Below, piece by piece: positions 20,001 through 27,904 of a DNA stretch of 51,501 nt. Made by a program: the position numbers and the translations under genes. Numbering within the stretch: position 1 is the stretch's first letter; every line of letters begins with the position of its first letter. The notes beneath the pieces were generated by a model. The model was not told the origin of the DNA, did not search any database, and saw nothing but the letters and a program-made list of their open reading frames with translations. Source of the stretch: an uncultured Armatimonadota bacterium (GTDB taxonomy: Bacteria > Armatimonadota > Fimbriimonadia > Fimbriimonadales > Fimbriimonadaceae); assembly GCA_903927025.1 (NCBI GenBank), contig CAIYLG010000059.1:1-51501 (forward strand). The letters run 5' to 3'.

Positions 20001-20622
20001 TGGCGAACTGTTGGGCGCCAAGCAGAGCGGCACGATGGTGACGGTCGGTTACGAACTGTACACCCAACTCATCAACGAAGCGGTTGCACAGCTAAAGAAC
20101 TCCGTCGACGGCAAACTGCCGGATGAGGGCGACGCAAAGGACCCGCTCGAGTCGATGGAGCCGCTGCCTCAATTCGAGGTTTCGGTGGTGGCACTCTTGC
20201 CCGATTCCTATATCAAGGATCAAGCACAGCGTCTCTACTACTACCAGCGCATGATGACGTCACGGTCGCAAGGAGTCTTGGGCGAGGTGCAGGCCGAAGT
20301 CGAAGACAGGTACGGTCATCCGCCGGCAGAGGTGAGCAACGCCTTCACCATCATGTCCCTAAGGATGCGCGCCAAGGAGCTTGGGATTGACAAGATCGAC
20401 GCAACTCAGGGTCGCCTCTCGATCAGCTTCAAGGATCGCTCTTCGGTACCGCCACGGGTCTTCACGATCCTCGCCAAAATAAATCGGAACGCTTACGTCA
20501 CGCGAGAGACCTACATCTGGCCACACGCGGGCGGGCCGCTTGTGGCGATTGATAACATGATGAACCAGTTCAATTCCGCACTGGAACAGCTAGAGCAGGC
20601 GCGCGCATCTCTGGGGATCTAA
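17095..20622 (+). CDS. mfd: Transcription-repair coupling factor
   Basis: A 1175-residue ATPase that removes stalled RNA polymerase and recruits UvrA to template-strand lesions. The N-terminal third is UvrB-like without ATPase motifs. The RNA polymerase-interacting (CarD-like) domain starts near residue 493 (KPGDYVVHINYGIGIF). The RecG-like motor has Walker A near 643 (GDVGFGKTE), DEEQ near 743 and motif VI near 915 (RGRVGRSDR). The C-terminal TRCF domain follows. I chose ATG 17095 because the further upstream frame encodes low-complexity residues unlike Mfd, although no strong Shine-Dalgarno is near. It is the first gene of a rightward run. Confidence 0.96.
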   Translation: MRTADWVRRLISLPAIQNTLLDTPRSCEWQSIAYEARPLLLAAAYCARPRKVLVVTASYDRALAWQAKLALGGVNPEQICQLHSGQSQLFEDASPEQIALSDRLGALRALAGNQPRIILASPGAVLERTLPKDVLDEVAVELRPGGELDSDKFLDTLNKLGYESQEPVRLPGQYSRRGGIIDVYATGRDTPVRIELFGDEIESIRMFDPNTQRSVGNVATLNLSPSRETLYTADPEQIRALILDSLERESSMLEPEAAARLEELVRGDADAIGRHVYFDRLDLYRPILHSDSGCAIDLLGEEDLLVLDEPLELEAIASRAETELAQALDARTQRGEILSSTALDFMLPPEHLASHKLTISMSAMNALPEWLEFPLKLEINAISLDPYRGRADALALTLRNYQKEGMTLVFPTDQPNRAKAVLGHAEIFASEVPPSDEPGAYLAHGNLGGGFVLLDQKIAFVSDAELFGVARLKLPQKRFMEGQPIATVLDLKPGDYVVHINYGIGIFRGLTKRVIEGVEREFLYVEYQAPDKLFVPADQLDRIQKYLNPSDTNPKLNKLTGGEWQRTLGKAKEEAKAFARDLVKLYAERQRVQRRPYGPDTPFQGEMESTFPWVETPSQLQAIKDAKHDLEMGYPMDRLVCGDVGFGKTEVAIRAAFKAVQSGRQVAVLCPTTILSEQHFRNFSERLGGFQTKIELMNRFTHTLAKREAMAGLKSGEVEIVIGTHSLLGAGIEFKDLGLVIIDEEQKFGVKQKEMLKHLRTEVDVLTLSATPIPRTLSMALMDIRQMSLINDPPPGRLPIRSFLRPFSAEVVREAMLRELARGGQIFYVYNRVESIGHVAEKLRKLVPTARIGVGHGQMTEKELEPIMIGFIKGEIDVLLSTTIIENGIDISNANTLIIENADRLGLSQLYQLRGRVGRSDRQAYAYFLYGKGKELSEGAMARLQALQEFSTLGSGYSLAFRDLQIRGAGELLGAKQSGTMVTVGYELYTQLINEAVAQLKNSVDGKLPDEGDAKDPLESMEPLPQFEVSVVALLPDSYIKDQAQRLYYYQRMMTSRSQGVLGEVQAEVEDRYGHPPAEVSNAFTIMSLRMRAKELGIDKIDATQGRLSISFKDRSSVPPRVFTILAKINRNAYVTRETYIWPHAGGPLVAIDNMMNQFNSALEQLEQARASLGI

Positions 20623-20631
20623 ATGGAGCGT

Positions 20632-20660
20632 CCAGGGCGGATGAATTTCATACCGCCTGG
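20632..20660 (+). terminator. Weak hairpin after mfd
   Basis: CCAGGGCGG (20632-20640) and CCGCCTGG (20653-20660) pair with one bulged G around a 12-base loop, just after the mfd stop. No T-run follows, so it may only attenuate read-through into the next gene. Confidence 0.4.
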
Positions 20661-20692
20661 CGAGCCCGTGTGCGATACTCTTTCCTCACGCT

Positions 20693-21478
20693 ATGAGGTT
20701 TGACGCCATCGTTCCCGCCGGCGGGCATATCGACGCAGAATTTGCCGCCAAGGTGGGTACCTCCAGCAAGGCGCTCATCAAGTTTGGTGAGGAGACCATC
20801 CTCGAACGAACCATTCGATCCCTCCAGGAGACTGGGAGGGTCGACAGAGTTTTCGTATCGGGCAGCCCCGAAGTTCAGGCCAGCGAGGCGGCCAAGATCG
20901 CGACCAAGGTCGTCCCGGCTGGCAACAGTGGGCCGGAGAGCATCCTGTTTGCCCTCAAAAGCCTAATGGCGGAGCCAAATCCTCCCAAGAAGGTGGTGGT
21001 AATCACCTGCGACCTTCCATTCCTGACTCCAGAACTGCTGACCCAGTTCATCGACGCATGCCCGAAGACTGTAGACGTCTGCATGCCGCTGATCACTCGG
21101 TCGCAATACCAAACCCGCTTTCCGCACTCTTCATCCACATTTATTCCCCTCCAAGACGACACCTGGACGGCCGGAAATGTGTACTTGATGGATGTGGCGG
21201 CGCTTGAGAAGGCGATGCCACATCTTGAAAAGGTGTTCAAGGTTCGCAAGAGCAAGCTGGGAATGGCAAAACTCCTCGGAGTCAGCTTCCTGATTCGTTT
21301 TATCCGAAAGACACTGACAGTGCCCATCGTGGAAGCCAAGCTGAAACAGATTTTGGGATGCTCCGGGGCTCCAGTTCTTAACTGCGCACCCGAACTCGCC
21401 TATGACATTGACGACTTTGAAGATTACGAATACGCGATGAAGTTCATCGGCGGGGAGATTCCGGATGCCAGAGCATAG
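20693..21478 (+). CDS. MobA-like nucleotidyltransferase domain protein
   Basis: A 261-residue protein of the NTP-transferase (GT-A-like) fold. The N-terminal FDAIVPAGGH corresponds to the L-A-A-G-x-G nucleotide loop in modified form. SSKALIKFGEETILERTI is the usual lysine-containing acceptor segment, and VVITCDLPFLTPELL carries the metal-binding Asp motif. MobA and MocA relatives and sugar-1-phosphate nucleotidyltransferases share these features. The C-terminal third, with DIDDFEDYEYA at the end, is typical of molybdenum-cofactor-type transferases. The loop differs from canonical GxGxRM, so the substrate is uncertain. Its end overlaps the MFS gene by 14 bases, implying coupled expression. Confidence 0.72.
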   Translation: MRFDAIVPAGGHIDAEFAAKVGTSSKALIKFGEETILERTIRSLQETGRVDRVFVSGSPEVQASEAAKIATKVVPAGNSGPESILFALKSLMAEPNPPKKVVVITCDLPFLTPELLTQFIDACPKTVDVCMPLITRSQYQTRFPHSSSTFIPLQDDTWTAGNVYLMDVAALEKAMPHLEKVFKVRKSKLGMAKLLGVSFLIRFIRKTLTVPIVEAKLKQILGCSGAPVLNCAPELAYDIDDFEDYEYAMKFIGGEIPDARA

Positions 21479-22871
21479 AGATGTCGTCTTCGAAGAGGCT
21501 GAGCACGTTCCAGCGGTGACCTCGCCATACGCTGGTAAGAGACTCACGATGTGGGACCACATCCACCTGAGTGCTTACTGGTTTGCGACCAATTTCCTAT
21601 GGGGAGCCCTTCTTGTGATCATGCTTCCGGGCGAGATCAAGAAGATGGTTCCAAGCGACCGGGTGGCCGCCGTTGGGCTCCTAACGGGCCTGGCCGCCAT
21701 TGTTGCCTTGGTAGTGCCACTGGTTGTGGGCGAGCTTAGCGACCGATGCGCGGCGAAACTGGGGCGACGTCGACCGTTTATGATTGTCGGCATCTCGGTC
21801 AACCTCATTGGCCTCTTGCTGATGTGTCTCGTTTACACATCCGCGAAGCCGGTGCCTCCGTCGGGAACCGACCAGTACTGGGGGACGATTGGATATCTGC
21901 TTTCCAACTCAACGTTTCTTGAATTCCTGTTTGCCTACATCATCGTCCAGCTAGGCAACAACATCGCTTCGGCAGCTTACAGCGGCGTGATCCCCGACTT
22001 GGTCCCGCTGGATCAGCGTGGCGTCGCAAGCGGCTATATGGCCCTGATGTCCCAGCTTGGAACGCTGTTTGGAGTTGTCATCTCAGGTCTAGTTCTTGGG
22101 TCCCTGCCGGAGATGATCAAGTACGCCGTGCTTGGAGCGGGGTTGGTCGGCCTGGCGTTGGTGACGCTCCTGGGAATCAAGGAAAATCCACTTCCCTCGG
22201 CGCCTCCGAAGATCAATTGGGGACTCTACATTCGGTCCTTGTGGATCGACCCGAAGCTGCATCCCGATTTCGCCTGGGTCTGGCTGACGCGCGCCCTCGT
22301 CATGCTCGGCTTTTACTCCGTGCTGCCGTTTGTAAACTACTACTTTGTGGATGTCATCCACATCGAAAAGCCAGATAAACCCGCTTCCATGATGACGGGC
22401 ATCCTGCTGATCGCTTCGTGTGTGAGTGGGGTCTACGGCGGAGCGATTTCCGACAAAATCGGCCGGAAATCAGTGGTCTACCGAGCCAACTTCATGATCG
22501 CGGTGGTCGCTCTCGCGTTCATCTTCTGCCGCTCTATTCCGCAGGTGCTGCTTGCGGGATCTATTTTTGGCCTGGGTTACGGTGCGTATATCAGCGTTGA
22601 CTGGGCACTGGGAACGGACGTGCTTCCCAATGCGAAGAGTGCCGGTAAGGAAATGGGAATCTGGCATATCGCGATGACGCTGCCGCAGACCATTGCCGCC
22701 CCTGTCGCGAGCAGCCTCATCGTTCTCTTCGGGTCGACTCCGTATACCGATTCTGACGGAAATCCCGCGGTTCACTACACGATTCTCGGCTACGCCTCGG
22801 TCTTCATCCTCTGCTCAGCATGCTTTGCGCTGGGCGCCTATCTCCTAAAGAACGTGCGCGGGGTCAAGTAA
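21465..22871 (+). CDS. MFS transporter, glycoside-pentoside-hexuronide / SLC45-like type
   Basis: A 468-residue integral membrane protein with about 12 hydrophobic segments. It carries MFS loop signatures GELSDRCAAKLGRRRPFM (loop 2-3) and GGAISDKIGRKSVVYR (loop 8-9). The WFATNFLWGALLVIMLP segment resembles sugar:cation symporters related to sucrose carriers. GGAG lies 7 bases before the ATG. The start lies inside the upstream nucleotidyltransferase gene and the stop is 3 bases before the GNAT gene, so the three form one unit. A sugar substrate is inferred from the subfamily only. Confidence 0.8.
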   Translation: MPEHRDVVFEEAEHVPAVTSPYAGKRLTMWDHIHLSAYWFATNFLWGALLVIMLPGEIKKMVPSDRVAAVGLLTGLAAIVALVVPLVVGELSDRCAAKLGRRRPFMIVGISVNLIGLLLMCLVYTSAKPVPPSGTDQYWGTIGYLLSNSTFLEFLFAYIIVQLGNNIASAAYSGVIPDLVPLDQRGVASGYMALMSQLGTLFGVVISGLVLGSLPEMIKYAVLGAGLVGLALVTLLGIKENPLPSAPPKINWGLYIRSLWIDPKLHPDFAWVWLTRALVMLGFYSVLPFVNYYFVDVIHIEKPDKPASMMTGILLIASCVSGVYGGAISDKIGRKSVVYRANFMIAVVALAFIFCRSIPQVLLAGSIFGLGYGAYISVDWALGTDVLPNAKSAGKEMGIWHIAMTLPQTIAAPVASSLIVLFGSTPYTDSDGNPAVHYTILGYASVFILCSACFALGAYLLKNVRGVK

Positions 22872-22874
22872 GGG

Positions 22875-23414
22875 ATGTCCCTTCAGATTCGAACGGCAAC
22901 CAATGCCGACTGTGAAGCCGTTGTGCGAGTCATCAGCGCCGTGTTCGACGAGTACAGCTTCACATGGGACGAAGGCGATTACCATGCCGACCTATACGAC
23001 CTTGAAGGCTACTATGCCGCCCAAGGGGACAGCTTCTTCGTCGCGGAGCAAGACGGTGTGGTCGTTGGCACAGTCGGACTTGCCCGCTATCCGCTTCTGG
23101 AAGGAGTCACTGGACAATTGGAGGAGCGAGAAGGATTCATCCGAGTTCTTGGCACGGACTGCTCCCTAGAGCGCCTCTACGTAGACCCCAACGCCCGAAG
23201 GTCCGGCATCGGCTTCCAACTGGTCCGCCACGTCGTCGACCTCGCCAAATCCGAAGCCCGCACGGGAATGGAGCTCTGGAGCGATAAGAAGTTTGTCGAC
23301 GCCCACCGCCTCTACGGCAAGTTCGGGGCCAAGGTCGTCGGAGACCGAATCTGCCACGACCCCGATCAGAGCCCCGAATGGGGATTGATCATCGAGTTGG
23401 CCGCTCATACATAG
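22875..23414 (+). CDS. GNAT family N-acetyltransferase
   Basis: A 179-residue acyl-CoA-dependent acetyltransferase. The opening LQIRTATNADCEAVVRVI and the acetyl-CoA loop VDPNARRSGIGFQLVRHV (the R-x-x-G-x-G/A motif) are clear. AHRLYGKFGAKVVG matches the late Tyr-containing helix. The acceptor substrate cannot be told from sequence. The gene follows the MFS carrier by 3 bases, probably by coupled translation. Confidence 0.85.
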   Translation: MSLQIRTATNADCEAVVRVISAVFDEYSFTWDEGDYHADLYDLEGYYAAQGDSFFVAEQDGVVVGTVGLARYPLLEGVTGQLEEREGFIRVLGTDCSLERLYVDPNARRSGIGFQLVRHVVDLAKSEARTGMELWSDKKFVDAHRLYGKFGAKVVGDRICHDPDQSPEWGLIIELAAHT

Positions 23415-23430
23415 AAGTTAGCCTCGCCTA

Positions 23431-23745
23431 GCCCCCAACCTCAATGAGGTTGCGTGTTCAAATCCCAATGGTTGCACGTGAGAAACGCGGGCTACCTTAG
23501 GTTCAGATGCGCGGAACATCTCCCCAACCTCTAAGAGGTTGCCTCTGCATAGCCCAATGGTTGCACGTGCAAAGCACGGGCTACCTTGGGTTGGGAGGCA
23601 CCCATTCCCTCCAACCCGGAAAGGGTTGACTTCCGGAATTAGTGGACATGAAGAACGTTCCCGGAGAAGCAACCCACGTTGGGGTTGTACGGTTTGGGCG
23701 CCCTTCCAACTCAAGGTAAGCCGCTCGAGAGGCTAACCTTGGTCT
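23431..23745. repeat. Intergenic array of 89-bp hairpin repeats
   Basis: Two near-identical units lie exactly 89 bases apart. Each has a CAACCTC-3 nt-GAGGTTG hairpin (23436-23452 and 23525-23541), then CCCAATGGTTGCACGTG (23464 and 23553), then GGGCTACCTT (23489 and 23578). A third, decayed unit starts with CAACCC-5 nt-GGGTTG (23612-23628). The array ends in an inverted counterpart: CAAGGTAAGCC (23712-23722) pairs with GGCTAACCTTG (23731-23741). The array lacks the short direct repeats with regular spacers of a CRISPR. The rest of the gap to 23872 should contain the glpK promoter, which I could not place. Confidence 0.8.
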
Positions 23746-23872
23746 ATACAGAGCGAAGCCCTTCAGGCTTCTGGGCAACAGTTCTCGCCTAATGTTGGCA
23801 TGGAATCAACCTCAAGAACCCGGGCAATTCGGAGTCTTGATAAGAGAGCAAGCAGTATCATGAGGCAACGCG

Positions 23873-25345
23873 ATGGGGCGATTTTTGCTTGCTTTGGACC
23901 AGGGGACGACGTCTTCTCGGGCGATTCTGTTTGATCGGTCTGGCCATCCCTGTGCGATGTCGCAGAAGGAGCTCACTCAGCACTATCCAGAACCCGGATG
24001 GGTGGAGCATGACCCAGAGGAGATCTGGCAGACTCAGCTGGCCGCAGCCAGGCAGGCGATGCAGATTGCCGATGCGACTGCTGCAGACATCGCCGCAATT
24101 GGGATCACAAACCAGCGTGAGACAACTCTTCTTTGGGACCGACGGACGGGCAAGGCGATCCAGCCGGCGATCGTTTGGCAAGACCGTCGCACGGCAGAAC
24201 GATGCACAGAACTGGCCAACCTCCACTGCGGAGAGCGTATCGCGCGGATCACCGGGCTGCTGCCCGATAGCTACTTCTCCGCCACCAAGCTGGAGTGGCT
24301 GCTGAAAAACGTTCCAAATGCACGGTCGCTGGCTGAGCAGGGGCATCTTGCCTTTGGAACGGTTGACAGCTTTCTCTTGTGGAGACTCACGGGAGGTCAG
24401 GTTCATGCGACAGACAAGACCAATGCGAGTCGAACGATGCTCTACGACATCCATCAGAGAGCTTGGTCGCAGGAGCTACTTGAGCTATTCAATATTCCCC
24501 TTGGGATCCTGCCCAACGTCTTCCCTTCAATTTCTGATTTCGGGTTCGCAGATCCCGACCTGTTCGGCGGAGACATTCCCGTCCTCGGCATCGCTGGAGA
24601 CCAGCAGGCGGCGCTCTACGGGCAAGAGTGCACCGAGCCCGGCATGGCGAAGTGCACCTATGGCACCGGATGCTTTCTCCTGATGCACACCGGAGAAGTG
24701 GCTCAGCCGTCCTCCAACCGACTCCTCACAACGATTGCGGCAGGCTCCGAGGAAGTTCCATCCTTTGCGCTCGAGGGCAGCGTCTTTGTGGGTGGAGCCG
24801 CCGTGCAATGGCTGAGAGACGAGCTAGGCATCATTCGCCATGCCTCCGAAATTGAAGAGCTTGCCCTCACCGTCCCCGATTCGGGCGGTGTTTACGTTGT
24901 TCCCGCATTCACCGGGCTCGGGGCACCCTACTGGAACCCGCACGCGCGCGGGGCAATTCTTGGTCTCACCCGCGGTGTGGGGCGCGCCCACATCGCACGG
25001 GCTACTTTAGAGAGCATCGCCTTTCAGTGTCAAGACGTGATGGAGGCCATGCAGCGCGACTATGGTCAACCTCTCACCGAATTGCGAGTGGATGGCGGCG
25101 CTTCCGCCAATGACTTCCTCATACAGTTTCAGGCGGATATTTCCGGTGTCCCGGTACGGCGTCCACAGTGCCTGGAAACCACTGCCCTGGGCGCCGCGAT
25201 GCTTGCTGGTCGGCAATCTGGCTTTTGGAGAGACGCTGAGTCTGCGTGGAAGCTGTCGGCAGAGTTCATCCCTCAAATGCAAACCAGCCAGCGAGAAAAG
25301 CTTCTCGCTGGCTGGAAAGATGCGGTGAATAGAGTCAACGGCTAG
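23873..25345 (+). CDS. glpK: Glycerol kinase
   Basis: A 490-residue FGGY-family kinase that phosphorylates glycerol to glycerol 3-phosphate with ATP. The phosphate-1 motif FLLALDQGTTSSRAILFD is canonical. Further family segments are WVEHDPEEIWQ, GITNQRETT, and DGGASANDFLIQFQADI near residue 405. GAGG lies 7 bases before the ATG. No glycerol facilitator or glycerol-3-phosphate dehydrogenase is adjacent. The last four bases overlap the convergent Spy-like gene. Confidence 0.96.
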   Translation: MGRFLLALDQGTTSSRAILFDRSGHPCAMSQKELTQHYPEPGWVEHDPEEIWQTQLAAARQAMQIADATAADIAAIGITNQRETTLLWDRRTGKAIQPAIVWQDRRTAERCTELANLHCGERIARITGLLPDSYFSATKLEWLLKNVPNARSLAEQGHLAFGTVDSFLLWRLTGGQVHATDKTNASRTMLYDIHQRAWSQELLELFNIPLGILPNVFPSISDFGFADPDLFGGDIPVLGIAGDQQAALYGQECTEPGMAKCTYGTGCFLLMHTGEVAQPSSNRLLTTIAAGSEEVPSFALEGSVFVGGAAVQWLRDELGIIRHASEIEELALTVPDSGGVYVVPAFTGLGAPYWNPHARGAILGLTRGVGRAHIARATLESIAFQCQDVMEAMQRDYGQPLTELRVDGGASANDFLIQFQADISGVPVRRPQCLETTALGAAMLAGRQSGFWRDAESAWKLSAEFIPQMQTSQREKLLAGWKDAVNRVNG

Positions 25346-25785
25346 AGGCCGCCTCCCTTCTTTGCGCTTTCTTCCTTCTCTTCCTTGGCTTTCTTGGTAG
25401 CAGCCTTCAGCGCCTCGTCAAATTCCTTAACCTGGGCAGGAGTGAGCACGCCCTTGATGGATTCCATGAGCGACTTGTGAAGCGCCTTCTGCTTCAACTT
25501 GGCATCGTCTTTGGTGACGGTACCAGCCTTCACGCCCCGGCGAAGTTCCAGAACTTCCTTGCCGTTTGCCTTGACGGCGTCCTTGATCTTCGTCTTCTGA
25601 TCCTCTGTGAGGTTCATTTTGGCGATGACATTCTGAAGGATTTTGGGGCCACCGGCATGCTTGCCCGGAGTTGGAACGGAGAGAGACTGCTGGGCTCCGG
25701 TTGAACTGGCTGCCTGGGCATGTGCCGTTACGGCGAGGCTCAGAGCTGCGACGAGGATGGCTGCGGATGCTAGGTACTTCTTCAT
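25342..25785 (-). CDS. Spy/LTXXQ-like periplasmic protein
   Basis: A 147-residue protein with a signal peptide (KKYLASAAILVAALSLAVTA, cleavage around AHA-QA). The mature part is helical and highly charged. It carries two LTxxQ motifs (MNLTEDQKTKI near residue 58 and VLTPAQVKEF near 113) like Spy/CpxP stress chaperones. A lysine/glutamate-rich tail ends KKGGGL. The stop codon overlaps the glpK stop region by four bases on the opposite strand. A chaperone or metal-stress role is suggested by the family but not proven. Confidence 0.72.
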   Translation of the reverse strand: MKKYLASAAILVAALSLAVTAHAQAASSTGAQQSLSVPTPGKHAGGPKILQNVIAKMNLTEDQKTKIKDAVKANGKEVLELRRGVKAGTVTKDDAKLKQKALHKSLMESIKGVLTPAQVKEFDEALKAATKKAKEEKEESAKKGGGL

Positions 25786-25879
25786 TCGATATCTTCAACC
25801 TCAAAGGAATTCGTGAGGCAGAGACGGAAGAAGGGGAGAAATGTTCAGTGGAAACGTGGAACAAAGTCGCAAGCGCTCC

Positions 25880-26617
25880 CTAGGCGTGGGGCTCTAGGAC
25901 GGAGGTTTGCGACTTGGTGATGAGTTCCTGAATGCTCTCCTCTTGGCAAGCGGCGAACTGTGCGGGAGTGCCGGTGAAGATCAACTCGCCGCCGTGCAGG
26001 AAAGCCACTCGATCCGCGACGCGGAAGACAGAGTTCAGGTCGTGGCTCACCACAACCGTCGTAACGTTGAGGTCCTTCCTAAGCTCAATCACCAACTGAT
26101 CGATGGTGTACGCCGTAATCGGATCCAGTCCCGTCGTGGGCTCATCGTAAAGCATCACCCGTGGATTGAGGGCGATGGCACGGGCAATGCCGACTCGCTT
26201 CCTCATGCCGCCGCTCAGTTCTGCCGGCATCTTGTACCGATCGTCCACAAGTCCAACTCTCTCAAGAGAGGATTCGGCCACTTTCATCTGCTCGGCGGGC
26301 TTGAGGCGAAGCTGACGCTTGATTCCGAATAGGACGTTCTCTTCGACGCTCATGTAGTCAAAAAGGGCGGCAGACTGAAAGACCATGCCCATGTGGCGGC
26401 GAGCCTCTTCAGGTTGCTTCTGGACGTCGATACCGTCTACCAGGATTTCTCCCTTGCTTGGATCGATCAGGCCGCTGATGCATCGCAGCAAGGTCGTTTT
26501 CCCTCCTCCGCTGCTTCCCATGATGGCAACCACCTCGCCCTGGGCAACTTCAAGATTAATATTTTTAAGCACCTCGCGGGCCTCAAAGCTTTTGAAAAGG
26601 CTCCGCACAGTTACCAT
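25880..26617 (-). CDS. MlaF-like ABC transporter ATP-binding protein
   Basis: A 245-residue single ABC ATPase. Walker A reads GSSGGGKTT, the signature LSGGMRKRVGIARAIA, and Walker B VMLYDEPTTGLDP. The GMRKR signature and overall length match MlaF/Ttg2A, the ATPase of retrograde phospholipid transport between outer and inner membranes. The MlaE-type permease and MCE-domain protein that should partner it are not in the window. It follows the AraC-type gene by 13 bases on the same strand, so the two may be co-transcribed. Confidence 0.85.
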   Translation of the reverse strand: MVTVRSLFKSFEAREVLKNINLEVAQGEVVAIMGSSGGGKTTLLRCISGLIDPSKGEILVDGIDVQKQPEEARRHMGMVFQSAALFDYMSVEENVLFGIKRQLRLKPAEQMKVAESSLERVGLVDDRYKMPAELSGGMRKRVGIARAIALNPRVMLYDEPTTGLDPITAYTIDQLVIELRKDLNVTTVVVSHDLNSVFRVADRVAFLHGGELIFTGTPAQFAACQEESIQELITKSQTSVLEPHA

Positions 26618-26630
26618 TCGCAGAGGTTAC

Positions 26631-27866
26631 CTACTCGATGCTTCGGCGGACGGAAGTGGGACTCACTTGGAATCGCTGGGTAAATGCACGGCTGAAGTGA
26701 GACAGTCCGGCGAAGCCCACTGCTTTTGCAACGGCCGACACTGCAATCTCCTGCTCTACCAGCATATGTCGCGCTTTCTCTAGCCGCAGGGAGACCAAGA
26801 ATTTGTGAAAAGGCTGGCCGGTAGCTTCCTTGAATAGGAACCGGAAGTGCGACGTACTCAGCCCGAGCGTCGCGGCAACGCTGGCGTCAGTAAGGTCTTT
26901 GGCGTAATTTCTTTCTACCATCGCGAGCGCACGCTCAACCAGGTAAGAGGAAGGGCCAGGGATCTCTTTAAATACAGCCGATGTGATCGCCTCCGCACGT
27001 CGCTTGACGGCGAGCGAGAGTTCAGGAATGGAATCAATCGAGTCAAATTCGCGCGCACTTTCTAGGAGGGCGCGATGCATTTCCCTGGAACCGCCAATTT
27101 CAATGGTTGCTGCCGTCACAACAGCCAGAAACGTTAGAGCTTCTCCCTTTGCCTCGTCCAGATCGTGGGTTGCCATCAGGGCCGCATCCATCTGCTCAAG
27201 CGCCTTTGCGTACTTGACGCGGTCACCGATTCGGATGCTGGAGCCGATCTCACCGAGCGAAATCCCTCCGCTATTGGCGTGGAAAGGGCAACCCTTGCTT
27301 ACGGCGTGCTCAACGATAATGTCAAAAATGACAAAAGAAGCAGGACTTCCGAGGTCTTTGATTCGCAACGATTCAGCGATGAAGCCTTGCGGAACATCAA
27401 TCGTCAGGAGGTCGACCCGGTGCGGGATTCCCGAGATCTCGCATGTGCCCACAGTTTGAACGCTAGTGCCATCCCCGTTGACCATCGAGAGGGACGTAAG
27501 GTCTCGGGCGTCCCGATAGTGCCGGCCATTGAGCAGGTCTTGACGAAAAACGGTCTCTCTCGTATTACCCAGTTGAATGCTGGCGCCCAAAGTTCCCGCC
27601 CCTTCCTCCGCCTTGCCGGCATGAAGTGCAAAGATGCCTAGCAGGTGAAGGCGCACAATTGCCCCCATCTCCTCACTTAGAGCCGCTTCAAGGGAAAAAG
27701 GCAGGGACCTCGCAGGGTGGCCCCGATGGGGCCCGCCGTTGCTCTGCCAAGCCGGAAGATTCGAGAATTGGCAGTCAAGATCGCGTTGCTCAGGCAAGAA
27801 TGTCGGCCCATGATCGGGCCGAACAAATATTGCCGTAGCGAATAGCGTCTGCAGGTTGCGAGGCAT
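26631..27866 (-). CDS. AraC-family transcriptional regulator with an unrecognised sensor region
   Basis: The last 100 residues of this 411-residue protein are an AraC DNA-binding domain. It has two helix-turn-helix units (LTDASVAATLGLSTSHFRFL and ISAVAKAVGFAGLSHFSRAF in outline) and the PxxxR end motif. Residues about 70-290 form a putative sensory region that I do not recognise; it contains GCPFHANSGG and a long helical segment. The first 60 residues look poorly conserved, and a start at a later Met (such as the one before GAIVRLHL) is possible. It lies upstream of the MlaF-like gene and downstream of the peptide-binding lipoprotein. The ligand and targets are unknown. Confidence 0.75.
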   Translation of the reverse strand: MPRNLQTLFATAIFVRPDHGPTFLPEQRDLDCQFSNLPAWQSNGGPHRGHPARSLPFSLEAALSEEMGAIVRLHLLGIFALHAGKAEEGAGTLGASIQLGNTRETVFRQDLLNGRHYRDARDLTSLSMVNGDGTSVQTVGTCEISGIPHRVDLLTIDVPQGFIAESLRIKDLGSPASFVIFDIIVEHAVSKGCPFHANSGGISLGEIGSSIRIGDRVKYAKALEQMDAALMATHDLDEAKGEALTFLAVVTAATIEIGGSREMHRALLESAREFDSIDSIPELSLAVKRRAEAITSAVFKEIPGPSSYLVERALAMVERNYAKDLTDASVAATLGLSTSHFRFLFKEATGQPFHKFLVSLRLEKARHMLVEQEIAVSAVAKAVGFAGLSHFSRAFTQRFQVSPTSVRRSIE

Positions 27867-27904
27867 TGGTTTAACCGGAAAGGGGCCACCAGACCCCGCT
27901 TTTA

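Noticed and set aside
23431-23745. CRISPR array
   Set aside because: The repeats are 89 bp apart and imperfect, contain internal hairpins, and there are no short spacers or cas genes.
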